Below, in pieces: positions 5,207 through 12,681 of a DNA stretch of 14,819 nt. The notes below the pieces were generated by a model. That model worked only from the letters and a program-made list of their open reading frames with translations. It made no database searches and was not told the DNA's origin. The DNA lies in contig JALOAM010000075.1 of the NCBI GenBank assembly GCA_023228765.1, positions 1 through 14,819 on the forward strand, written 5' to 3'. The position numbers and the translations under genes were made by a program. Within the stretch, counting starts at the first letter, position 1. Each line of letters begins with the position of its first letter. Source of the DNA: Dehalococcoidia bacterium. Its GTDB lineage: Bacteria > Chloroflexota > Dehalococcoidia > UBA2979.

Positions 5207-8161
5207 ATGCCGAGACTGCGACTCCCGCGAACGCCTCAGAGGCTGACGACTGCCCTGTCGCCCGTCCTCGCAAGGACGGGGGGACTGCTGCGCAGAGGCG
5301 GTCGCGTGACGCGCACCGTCGCATCCAACGCCCGGAAGGTGCCGGTGCGGTCGGTCGCAAGCCGCGTCCGAGTGCCCGCGCGGGCGCGACCGGCGTTGAG
5401 CGCCGCCGCGCGAGTGCGACCCTCCTGGGTGCGGGTGCCCTCCTGGCTGCGCCTGCCGCGCGTGAAGATGCCGCGCTGGGCGCGCTTTTCGGTCCGCGGG
5501 AAGCTGTGGGCCATCTCCGGTGTGACGGTCGCCCTCAGCATCGCCGTCGCCGGGGTGGGCTGGATCTCCCTCAACCAGTCGAACAACGCAGCCGCGACCG
5601 CCATCGACAAGGGCGCGCGCCTCGAGTTCCTCGCGGAGGAGATCGAGACCACGCGCATGGCGATGGTGGCGACGGCCGGCTCGATCGTGAACGACGTGTA
5701 CCAGAACGGCGCCGATGTCGCGGCGACGGAGGGCTCGTCCGAATACAGCCGCCTTGCGACGACGCTGCGAGGGAACACCGCCCTGGCCAAGAGCCTCACG
5801 ACGGACCCGGCCCTCGACCCCACGTTCGAGGTCCTGGGCAGCGGGCTCCTGAAGCTGGACCAGCTCTTCTTCCAGCTCAGCGACGCCGTCCGCAAGCGCG
5901 GTGATACCGAGGTCGGCGCGGAAGGCACGCTGCGCGACGCCGCGGCGGCCCTCGGCGGGTACTTCCAGTACGACGAGACCTCGTTCGCACAGGCCCGCGC
6001 GGCGGCCCTCGCCGCCGAGACCCAGGCCGGCGGTACCGAGGCCAGCACGACCGGCACCACTGGCACCACTGACACCATGACGACCTCGGGCGCCTCCGGG
6101 ACGGCCGACACGGCGACCGCCTCGGGCGCGGCGAGCACCACGGAGGGCTCCGCGAGCGCCGACACCTCGTTCAGCTCGGCGGAGGGGTTCCTCCGGGCGT
6201 CCGCGCAGGAGGCGACCATGCTCGCCCTGCAGCGCGTGCGCAGCTCGGAGAAGGACTTCATCCTGCGCCAGAGCCCGGCCTATGCGACCGAGGTGGGGGA
6301 CGGCGTTGCCGTCCTGAAGCAGCGGATCACCGAGCTCGGCCTCGGCGCAGCGGAGGAGACCGAGGTCCTCGCCGCGGTGGACGCCTACCTGACCGCCTTC
6401 GATGCCTACGCCAGCGCCATCTCCGGCGTGAAGAGCGCCCAGTCCGCCATCGCGTCGGAGATGAGCTCGATGGCCTCGGCCAGCAGCGCCCTCTCGCGGT
6501 TCGGCACCTCGGCACGCGAGGCGCAGATCACGAGCCTGGGTGAGAGCGTGGACCTCGCCCAGAAGATGCTGATGGGGGCCGCCGCCGGCGCCTTCCTCAT
6601 CGGCGCGGCGGGCGCGATCTGGCTCATCCGGACGATCATGCCGCTGAAGGGCGTCACGGACGCCGCCCTCGCCATCTCGCAGGGCGACCTGGCGCAGGAG
6701 GTCACGCACGACTCCAACGACGAGATCGGCGACCTGGCCGGGGCGATGCGCAGCACCATCGTCTACCTGAACGACATGGCCGCCGCCGCGAACCGCATCT
6801 CCGAGGGCGACGTGTCGCAGGAGGTGGCCCCGCGCAGCGAGCGTGACGTGCTGGGCAACGCCTTCAGCCGCATGCAGAACTATCTGCAGGACGGCGTGGC
6901 CACCGCCAGCGAGATCGCTCAGGGCAACCTCACGGTCTCGATCACCCCGGCCAGCGACCGCGACGCCCTCGGCATCGCGCTGGTCGAGATGCGCGACGCC
7001 ATCCACGACGCGCTGACCGAGGCCTCTCGCGCCGCCGAGGCGCTGTCGCAGGCCAAGGACGAGCTCGTCCGGGTCTCGGACGACTCCGCCCGCACCACGC
7101 AGGACGTGGCGCGCGCCGCGGACCAGGTGGCCGCGGGTACGCAGGAGCAGGCGAAGGGCATCGACAAGGTCGCCGAGAACATGATGGAGCTCTCGGGCGC
7201 CGTCACGCAGGTGGCCCACGGCGCGGAGGAGCAGCGCGAGCTGCTGGTGGAAGCCGCGAACCTCAGTCAGCAGGTCGCGGAGTCCGCCGCCGGGATGTCC
7301 ACGGACGCCTCGGAGGTCGCGTCGGCCGCCTCGGACGCCAGCGGTGTCGCGAAGAGCGGCGCCGACCGGGTGAACAAGACGATCGACAACATCCACCGCC
7401 TGAAGGCATCGATCGACAGCGCCGGCACGGCCGTGTCCGAACTCGGCGCCCGCTCCAACGAGATCGGCAAGATCGTGGGTGTCATCCGCGACATCGCCGC
7501 TCAGACGGACCTCCTCGCGCTGAACGCAGCGATCGAGGCGGCCCGGGCGGGCGAGCATGGCGCCGGGTTCGCGGTGGTCGCGGACGAGGTCCGCAGCCTG
7601 GCGGCCCGCGCCACGTCGGCGACGAAGGACATCTCGCAGCTCGTGATCGTGGTGCAGGAGGGCGTGGAGCGCGCCGTCACGGCCATGAACTCCGGCGCTG
7701 CGGACATGCAGACGGGCATCGGCTCCGCCAGCGAAGCCGGCGAGGCCCTCGCGACCATCCTCGAGTCCGTCGAGGCCGTCGATGAGCGGATCCGCGGCAT
7801 CGCGGACCGCGCGGTGGAACTCCGCACCAGCGGCGAGCGCATGGTGGAGCAGGTGCAGTCCGTCCGCCAGGTGGCGGACCAGAACTCCGCCGCCGCGGAA
7901 GGCATGCGCATCCTCAGCACGGGCGTCGAGGAAGCCGCCGGATCGATCGCCGCCATCGCGGAGGAGAACTCGGCGTCCGCGGAGGAGACCTCCGCCTCGG
8001 CCGAGGCGATGTCCGCCCAGGTGGAGCAGATCCACGCCTCCACGGTGGAACTCGGGAACATGGCGGACGCCCTCCGCGCCACCATCTCCCGCTTCCGCCT
8101 CGGCGAGGAGACGCCCTCGGCGGTCTCGGACGAGTTCGAGGAGGAGCGGCTGGCGGCGTAG
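5207..8161 (+). CDS. Methyl-accepting chemotaxis protein with Arg-rich N-terminus and three HAMP domains
   Basis: This transmembrane chemoreceptor signals to CheA/CheW. It has 984 residues, long for the family. Residues 1-87 are arginine/proline-rich (20 Arg, no Asp or Glu). TM1 is about 100-122, and the outside sensor is helical (about 123-452), with an EKDFILR motif recalling HBM-type sensors and a Ser/Thr/Gly insert at about 275-322. TM2 is about 454-475. Three HAMP units follow (ISQGDLAQEV, ISEGDVSQEV, IAQGNLTVSI, each with a D-x-x-G-type second helix). A long signalling coiled coil carries the conserved tip at about 760-800 (AAQTDLLALNAAIEAARAGE, then GFAVVADEVRSLA). There is no C-terminal NWETF-type CheR tether. 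The ATG has GGAGGG 8 nt upstream. An in-frame ATG at 5468 would remove the odd N-terminus but has no ribosome site. The ligand is unknown. Confidence 0.95.
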   Translation: MPRLRLPRTPQRLTTALSPVLARTGGLLRRGGRVTRTVASNARKVPVRSVASRVRVPARARPALSAAARVRPSWVRVPSWLRLPRVKMPRWARFSVRGKLWAISGVTVALSIAVAGVGWISLNQSNNAAATAIDKGARLEFLAEEIETTRMAMVATAGSIVNDVYQNGADVAATEGSSEYSRLATTLRGNTALAKSLTTDPALDPTFEVLGSGLLKLDQLFFQLSDAVRKRGDTEVGAEGTLRDAAAALGGYFQYDETSFAQARAAALAAETQAGGTEASTTGTTGTTDTMTTSGASGTADTATASGAASTTEGSASADTSFSSAEGFLRASAQEATMLALQRVRSSEKDFILRQSPAYATEVGDGVAVLKQRITELGLGAAEETEVLAAVDAYLTAFDAYASAISGVKSAQSAIASEMSSMASASSALSRFGTSAREAQITSLGESVDLAQKMLMGAAAGAFLIGAAGAIWLIRTIMPLKGVTDAALAISQGDLAQEVTHDSNDEIGDLAGAMRSTIVYLNDMAAAANRISEGDVSQEVAPRSERDVLGNAFSRMQNYLQDGVATASEIAQGNLTVSITPASDRDALGIALVEMRDAIHDALTEASRAAEALSQAKDELVRVSDDSARTTQDVARAADQVAAGTQEQAKGIDKVAENMMELSGAVTQVAHGAEEQRELLVEAANLSQQVAESAAGMSTDASEVASAASDASGVAKSGADRVNKTIDNIHRLKASIDSAGTAVSELGARSNEIGKIVGVIRDIAAQTDLLALNAAIEAARAGEHGAGFAVVADEVRSLAARATSATKDISQLVIVVQEGVERAVTAMNSGAADMQTGIGSASEAGEALATILESVEAVDERIRGIADRAVELRTSGERMVEQVQSVRQVADQNSAAAEGMRILSTGVEEAAGSIAAIAEENSASAEETSASAEAMSAQVEQIHASTVELGNMADALRATISRFRLGEETPSAVSDEFEEERLAA

Positions 8162-8177
8162 TGCTCGCCGCTGGGAC

Positions 8178-8221
8178 GCACACAGAAGGGCCCGCCGATT
8201 GGCGGGCCCTTCTCTGTGTGC
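8178..8221 (+). terminator. Strong hairpin terminator after the chemoreceptor
   Basis: GCACACAG plus AAGGGCCCGCC (8178-8196) pairs with GGCGGGCCCTT and CTGTGTGC (8201-8221) around a GATT loop, broken only by a 2-nt bulge at 8212-8213. This gives a 19-bp stem starting 16 bp after the stop codon. No T-run follows, so it may act as a hairpin-type or bidirectional barrier between the two convergent genes. Confidence 0.75.
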
Positions 8222-8322
8222 GAGGCGGGCGGCCTCGAACGCCGTCACCCAACGACCGAGGGGGGCCGCAGCCATGCCAGAGGCTCTTGTGCGACGCGCT
8301 GTCCCGCCTCCGCCCCGTTCCG

Positions 8323-8368
8323 CCTCACCCCAGCCCTCTCCCGGTTCCGGGAGAGGGCTGGGGTGAGG
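8323..8368. repeat. Perfect 22-bp palindromic repeat (REP-like), copy 1
   Basis: The arms 8323-8344 and 8347-8368 are perfectly complementary around TT; the arm begins CCTCACCCCAGCCCTCTCCC. A related copy lies at 13545-13580. Its chance translation gives LTPALSR-x-RERAGVR, the peptide pattern familiar from spurious proteins annotated over a widespread intergenic palindrome. It sits between two convergent genes and could also work as a terminator. Confidence 0.8.
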
Positions 8369-8396
8369 GCTTCCGATCCCCTCCTGCCGTGCGCCG

Positions 8397-8987
8397 TTAC
8401 TTCCCGTCGCGCTCCGCACGACCGAGCCACTCGGGCTCGGGAACGCCGGCCCGGGCGTTGGCGACACGGGCCATGGTGAAGAGGCAGTCCGAGAGGCGGT
8501 TGAGGTAGCGGAGCACCGTGGGGGCCACCTCGGCGTCACGGGCGAGGGTGAGGACGCGGCGCTCGGCGCGGCGACAGACGGTGCGAGCGACATGGAGGTG
8601 GGCAGAGGCAGGCGTGCCGCCGGGGAGGATGAAGCGCGTCAGCGGCTCGATCTCGGTGTCCATCGCGTCGATCCAGCCCTCGAGCTTCGCGACGTCCTCG
8701 TCGGTGACGCGGGGGCCGGTGGGCTGACCCTTGCGGATGCGCTCTTCGAGGTCGGGCGTGGCGAGCTCACCACCGATGTCGAAGAGGTCGGACTGCACGA
8801 TCTGCAGCCAACCGACGAGGTCAGCGTGCTCTCCGAGGGCCGACGAGGCGACACCGATGGTGGAGTTGAGCTCGTCGACGGTGCCGTAGGCCTCCAACCG
8901 GGGGTCGTCCTTCGAGACGCGAGGGCCGCCGAACAGACCAGTCTGCCCGTCGTCACCCGTGCGCGTGTAGACGCGTGTCTCGCTCAT
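8397..8987 (-). CDS. pduO: Cob(I)yrinic acid a,c-diamide adenosyltransferase, PduO type
   Basis: This enzyme transfers adenosyl from ATP to cob(I)alamin to make coenzyme B12 in the cytosol. The 196-residue length is normal. The PduO/MMAB signatures are present: the N-terminal ATP loop TRTGDDGQTGLFGG, then RLEAYGTVDELNSTIG, the basic motif ARTVCRRAERRV and the C-terminal helix RYLNRLSDCLFTMAR. I start at the ATG at 8985-8987 because GGAGG lies 5 nt upstream. An in-frame TTG at 9017 lacks such a site. It is divergent from the betaine-type binding protein. No B12-dependent mutase or other cobalamin gene is in the window, so it probably supplies the cofactor to an enzyme encoded elsewhere, and no cobalamin riboswitch was seen upstream. 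Confidence 0.95.
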   Translation of the reverse strand: MSETRVYTRTGDDGQTGLFGGPRVSKDDPRLEAYGTVDELNSTIGVASSALGEHADLVGWLQIVQSDLFDIGGELATPDLEERIRKGQPTGPRVTDEDVAKLEGWIDAMDTEIEPLTRFILPGGTPASAHLHVARTVCRRAERRVLTLARDAEVAPTVLRYLNRLSDCLFTMARVANARAGVPEPEWLGRAERDGK

Positions 8988-9043
8988 GCTGGCCTCCACA
9001 TGCTCCGATGCACCCAACGCACCGAGGCGTGCGTCCGAGAGCC

Positions 9044-9081
9044 ATCGTATGGGGCGACCGCGGAGGGCGCTCCGCTACGAT
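9044..9081. promoter_or_regulatory. Divergent candidate -10 hexamers between pduO and the binding protein
   Basis: TACGAT occurs on the plus strand at 9076-9081 and on the minus strand at 9049-9044, making a 6-bp inverted repeat. The minus copy is well placed for the adenosyltransferase (start 8987). Matching -35 elements are weak, and the plus copy falls inside the presumed start region of the binding protein, so only the minus one is credible. Confidence 0.25.
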
Positions 9082-10095
9082 CGAGGGGCAGCGATCGGAC
9101 CGCACATCAGCACACGCCTGTTCACGACCCGGGCGGCGGGGCTCCTCCTGCTCGCAGCGGCAGCGCTCTGCGCGTCGTTCGCCCTCGCGTGTACGCAGGG
9201 GACAGACCAGACGCCGACGGCCTCGCCCACGGTCCCCACGCGCGAGGGCCCGACGATCCGCATCGCGGCGTTCAACTTCGCCGAAAGCCAGATCCTCGCT
9301 GAGATCTACGCGCAGCAGCTGGAGGCACGCGGCTTCGCCGTGGACCGCTCGCAGGCCTCGCCCGGCTCGTTGCGCGAAGCGCTTCAACCAGCGCTCGAGG
9401 CCGGAGAGATCGACCTGCTGCCGGAGTACGTCGGGACGATGGTCACGTCCCTCGGCGGGACGGCGACCTCGGACGGGGCGGCGAACCGCCAGGCGGCCGC
9501 GGACCTGTACGAGGCCCGCGGTGTCACCGTGCTCCCCCTCGCGGCGGAAGCCGAGGACGTGAACGCCCTGGTCATCACCTCGACGTTCGCGGAGGAGCAC
9601 GAAGTCGCGACCGTCAGCGATCTCGTGGAGCACGCCGGCGACCTCGTGCTGGGTGGTCCGCCCGAGTGCCCCGAGCGCCAGTTCTGCCTCGTGGGCCTGC
9701 GCGAGGTGTACGGCGTGGAGTTCCGCCGCTTCGTGCCCCTGGAGTTCGAGGACCGCATCACCGCGCTCCAGGAGGGCGACATCGACGTTGCCGTGCTGTT
9801 CAGCACGGACGCCGCGATCCACACGAACCACTGGGTGGTCCTCGATGACGACCGGGGCCTGCAGCCCGCGGAGAACATCGCCCCGGTGATCCGCACCGAG
9901 GTCGTCTCCGAGTACGGCGAGGCGGGCGACGACCTCCTGAACGCGATCAACGCGGTCACCGCGAAGCTCACGAGCGAGTCGCTGGCGGAGATGAACGCGG
10001 ACGCCGACGTGGACGGTCGCACCGTCGCGGAGATCGCCCGGACGTGGCTCCTCGAGAACGACCTGGTCGAGGGCACCCCAACCGCCGGCCAGTAG
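9049..10095 (+). CDS. Glycine betaine/choline-type ABC transporter substrate-binding lipoprotein (OpuBC/OsmF-like)
   Basis: This is an extracytoplasmic binding protein of the OpuAC family that would deliver quaternary ammonium compounds to an ABC importer. After a basic N-terminus and a hydrophobic stretch (GLLLLAAAALCASFALAC), the Cys of ALAC is the probable lipid anchor. A Thr/Pro-rich linker leads to IRIAAFNFAESQILAEIYAQQLEARGF. Family marks include IDLLPEYVGT, GPPECPERQFCLVGLREVYG, LQEGDIDVAVLFSTDAAI and LQPAENIAPV. The start is uncertain: the ATG at 9049 (348 residues) gives a long n-region, and the ATG at 8986 would overlap the divergent gene. No permease or ATPase gene follows; the next gene is convergent, 7 nt away. 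It is therefore an orphan in this window. Confidence 0.9.
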   Translation: MGRPRRALRYDRGAAIGPHISTRLFTTRAAGLLLLAAAALCASFALACTQGTDQTPTASPTVPTREGPTIRIAAFNFAESQILAEIYAQQLEARGFAVDRSQASPGSLREALQPALEAGEIDLLPEYVGTMVTSLGGTATSDGAANRQAAADLYEARGVTVLPLAAEAEDVNALVITSTFAEEHEVATVSDLVEHAGDLVLGGPPECPERQFCLVGLREVYGVEFRRFVPLEFEDRITALQEGDIDVAVLFSTDAAIHTNHWVVLDDDRGLQPAENIAPVIRTEVVSEYGEAGDDLLNAINAVTAKLTSESLAEMNADADVDGRTVAEIARTWLLENDLVEGTPTAGQ

Positions 10096-10102
10096 AGTCG
10101 GG

Positions 10103-11257
10103 CTACTCCACGACCAGGCGGTAGATGCCACCGCCGGTGTGGTCCGCGACGACCACCTCGCCCGCGGCGTCCACCCCGAACGTCACGAGCATCCCCTCGA
10201 GGTCGGCGAGCAGGGTGAGGTCCTCGGTGGCGACGGGGGCGTCGAGGTTCCGCGGAAGCGCCCAGATCTCGCCAGAGCAGAGGTCACCAAAGAGGTAGCG
10301 GCCGTCCAGGGCATCGATCGCGTCGCCGCGGTAGACGACGCCACCGACGGCGGCACAGCGGTCCTCTTCGTGCGCGTACTCGTAGACCGGCGGGACGAAG
10401 CCGGTGGCATCGCACTCCGCCCGCATGAGGCAATGCGTCCCTTCGAGGACACTCCACCCGTAGTTGCCGCCGGGTTCGATGCGGTCGATCTCCTCGGCGT
10501 TGGTGAACCCGACGTCGCCGAGCCAGATGGCGCCCGTGCCCTCCGGCCCCGCGTCGATGCTCATCCGCCACGGGTTGCGAAAGCCCCACGCAACGATCTC
10601 GGGACGGAAGCCCTCGTGGCCCACGTAGGGGTTGGAGGGCGGCACGCGGTACGGCTCCGCCTCGGTGGCGGCGCTCACGTCGAGGCGGAGCACGGTCGCG
10701 AGGAGTGTCGAGGAGTCCTGCCCCTGCTCGAACGGATCCGTGGAGGCGCTCCCATCGCCGACCGAGAGGTAGAGGTAGCCCTCGGCGTCGAAGCGGATCG
10801 CACCGCCGTTCTGGTTGAACCCCGGCTGCCCCAGCTCCAGCACCACGAGCTCACTCCCGAGGTCGAGCACGTCGTCATGGACCTCGAACCGTGCGAGGAC
10901 CGTGCGCCAGGGCTCCTCGGCCGCGAAGTAGTAGGCCCAGGCGTAGCCGTTCGCCTCGAACGCCGGGTCGAGCGTGACCGAGAGCAACCCCTCGCCGAGT
11001 CGTGCCTCGACGAGCTGTGCGAGATCCGCGAGGAGCACGCGCTCGCCGGCCTCGGAGGCGAGCCAGATGCTGCCGCCGCGTTCCACGACCATGAGCCGCC
11101 CACCCGGGTAGGCAGCGACCTCGACCGGCTGATCGAAGACCACGCCGCCCAGGGCCGGCGCCAACCGCAGGCGCGGCACCGCCTCCTCCCCGGAGCATCC
11201 GAGGAGGAGAGCAGTGAGGATCGCGAGGCCGAGCGCGAGACGAGACGTGACGGCCAC
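10103..11257 (-). CDS. GSDH-family (PQQ sugar dehydrogenase-like) lipoprotein with altered active-site His
   Basis: This is a six-bladed beta-propeller of the glucose/sorbosone dehydrogenase family (384 residues), whose members oxidise sugars with PQQ outside the cell. A lipoprotein signal (LAILTALLLGCSG, lipid Cys at 21) directs it to the outer face of the membrane. Family marks are GEGLLSVTLDPAFEANGYAW, GGAIRFDAEGYLYLSVGDGS, WGFRNPWRMSID, the LGDVGFTNAEEID segment and GGNYGW. The usual NHNGG motif carrying the catalytic-base His reads NQNGG here (Q149), so dehydrogenase activity is doubtful. Several Cys (HCLMRAEC, EEDRCAAVGG, GDLCSG) may form disulphides. The GTG start lies 7 nt after the stop of the upstream gene, with CGGAG about 10 nt before it, so the two are probably co-transcribed and translationally coupled. 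Confidence 0.88.
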   Translation of the reverse strand: MAVTSRLALGLAILTALLLGCSGEEAVPRLRLAPALGGVVFDQPVEVAAYPGGRLMVVERGGSIWLASEAGERVLLADLAQLVEARLGEGLLSVTLDPAFEANGYAWAYYFAAEEPWRTVLARFEVHDDVLDLGSELVVLELGQPGFNQNGGAIRFDAEGYLYLSVGDGSASTDPFEQGQDSSTLLATVLRLDVSAATEAEPYRVPPSNPYVGHEGFRPEIVAWGFRNPWRMSIDAGPEGTGAIWLGDVGFTNAEEIDRIEPGGNYGWSVLEGTHCLMRAECDATGFVPPVYEYAHEEDRCAAVGGVVYRGDAIDALDGRYLFGDLCSGEIWALPRNLDAPVATEDLTLLADLEGMLVTFGVDAAGEVVVADHTGGGIYRLVVE

Positions 11258-11264
11258 TCCGTCA

Positions 11265-11816
11265 CTACTCCGGGAGCGGCGGCGAGACGCCCTCGGGCAG
11301 GGGGACCTCGAAGACGTTCAGGGTCATCGAGACCAGGCTGTAGTAGCCAACGATCGCGATGAGGTCGAGGATGCCGCGCTCCTCGATGAGTTCGAGGCCG
11401 CGCTGGTAGGTGGCGTCCGAGACCCGGTGCGTCCGCAGGTACTCCGTCACGAAGTCGTAGACGTACTGCTCACGGACATCCTCGAACGCCGCGGTGCCAC
11501 CCGTGCGGATCGCCTCGACGGCCGCCTCGGGGACGCCGGCCTCGAGGGCCAGGCGGGCGTGGGCGTAGAACTCGTACTGGGCCGCCCAGTGCTTCCCGGT
11601 GAGGATGATCGCCAACTCGGAGAGGTTGCGAGGCAGGCTGGTGCCGTACCGGCAGTACGCGCCCAGCTTCTGCCCGTGATCGGCGAGCTCCGGGCTCCGG
11701 AGCCAGGCCTGGAACGGACCACGGAGGCCGCCCCGCGGGCCGGCCATGATCGCGTCGGCGACGGCGCGCTGTTCCGGGGTCATGTCATCAAGTTCGAGCG
11801 GTGCCAACCGGGCCAC
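11265..11816 (-). CDS. Carboxymuconolactone decarboxylase (AhpD-like) family protein without the Cys pair
   Basis: This is a small all-helical protein (183 residues) of the CMD/AhpD superfamily. The core matches the family: LPRNLSELAIILTGKHWAAQYEFYAHARLALEAGV, with E82 and H86 in the segment where AhpD-type members have E and CxxC. There is only one Cys (GAYC), so the peroxidase-type dithiol chemistry of AhpD is not possible. It belongs with the Cys-less decarboxylase-like branch, whose substrates are mostly unknown. The GTG start has GGAGG 6-7 nt upstream. It directly precedes the GSDH lipoprotein (7-nt gap) and follows the rhomboid gene (67-nt gap), so it is probably in an operon with the former. 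Confidence 0.88.
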   Translation of the reverse strand: MARLAPLELDDMTPEQRAVADAIMAGPRGGLRGPFQAWLRSPELADHGQKLGAYCRYGTSLPRNLSELAIILTGKHWAAQYEFYAHARLALEAGVPEAAVEAIRTGGTAAFEDVREQYVYDFVTEYLRTHRVSDATYQRGLELIEERGILDLIAIVGYYSLVSMTLNVFEVPLPEGVSPPLPE

Positions 11817-11883
11817 GGGCTGCCTCCAACGGTTCGAGGGCTACAGGACGTCTCGCGATGAGCGTGAGGCGACAGCCTACCCG

Positions 11884-12615
11884 CTAGCGGCGGCCTCGCG
11901 CGCGCCCTCCACCGCGCACGCCTCCTCCAAGTGAGCGCAGGACGAGCGTGAGGGCGGCGCCGGCGGCGAAGCCGAACACGTGCGCCTCCCACGCCACGCC
12001 GGGATCGGTCACGAGGAACTGTGCGCCCACCCACAGCCCGATGAACAGCAGCGCCGGGACGGGGAGCAGGAAGAACCCGGCGAATGCCAGCACCGGCCGC
12101 AACGGGTACAGCACCAGGTACGCGCCGAGGACCCCGGCGATCGCTCCCGACGCCCCGATCAGCGGCGTCACCTCCTCAGGCCGGAGGAAGACGAAGCCCA
12201 GCGTGCCGGCGATGCCCGAGAGCACGTACACGAGCACGAAGAGCATGTGGCCGAAGTGCTCCTCCACGTTGTCGCCGAAGATCCAAAGGAACCACATGTT
12301 CCCCAGCAAGTGCACGAGGTTCGCGTGGAGGAACATCGACGTAGGGATCGCGAGCCAGACGTTCTTGTCCGGGAAGAGCGTGCCGCCCACCGCCTCGGCC
12401 TGGCAGGTGTTCGCCGCCAGCTCGCCGATGGTCAGCGGACGGCCCTGGACGAGCTCGCAGGCGACCGCGGCGCGGCGGTAGAGGAACTGAAGTTCCGCAT
12501 CGAAACCCTGACCGAAGGGCTGCCAGAAGAAGAACACGACGACGTTCGCTGCGATCAGCAGGAACGTCACGACGGCCGTGGTCCGAGTGGGATTCAGATC
12601 CCGGATCGGGAACAT
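11884..12615 (-). CDS. Rhomboid family intramembrane serine protease
   Basis: This is a multi-pass membrane protein (243 residues, at least six hydrophobic segments) that would cleave membrane proteins within the bilayer. The rhomboid marks are complete: SMFLHANLVHLLGNMWFLWIFGDNVEEHFGH, the nucleophile motif GASGAIAGVLGAY with S156, and the second catalytic residue H212 in WEAHVFGFAAG. A long loop (about 35-85) with two Cys separates the first membrane segment from the rest, as in many bacterial rhomboids. The C-terminus is a short Gly/Arg tail. The ATG has GGAGA 5 nt upstream. It lies between the DtxR-like regulator (66-nt gap) and the CMD-family gene (67-nt gap) on the same strand, and there is no clue to its substrate. 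Confidence 0.95.
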   Translation of the reverse strand: MFPIRDLNPTRTTAVVTFLLIAANVVVFFFWQPFGQGFDAELQFLYRRAAVACELVQGRPLTIGELAANTCQAEAVGGTLFPDKNVWLAIPTSMFLHANLVHLLGNMWFLWIFGDNVEEHFGHMLFVLVYVLSGIAGTLGFVFLRPEEVTPLIGASGAIAGVLGAYLVLYPLRPVLAFAGFFLLPVPALLFIGLWVGAQFLVTDPGVAWEAHVFGFAAGAALTLVLRSLGGGVRGGGRARGRR

Positions 12616-12681
12616 CGCCGTCTCCGGGGACGACGCCGCGCGTCGCCCGCGCAGCGTCCGAGGGTTACACCAGCGGGCCGG

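Noticed and set aside
5066..8593. A 1175-residue open frame on the minus strand across the chemoreceptor
   Set aside because: It is antisense to a clear chemoreceptor, is rich in R, G, H and A as expected from the reverse of high-GC codons, and includes the translated palindromic repeat (PHPSPLPEPGEGWGE). It shows no domain.
11881..11890. Palindrome CCGCTAGCGG at the rhomboid stop codon
   Set aside because: At 10 bp without a loop it is too short to fold, and no partner site or terminator features accompany it.
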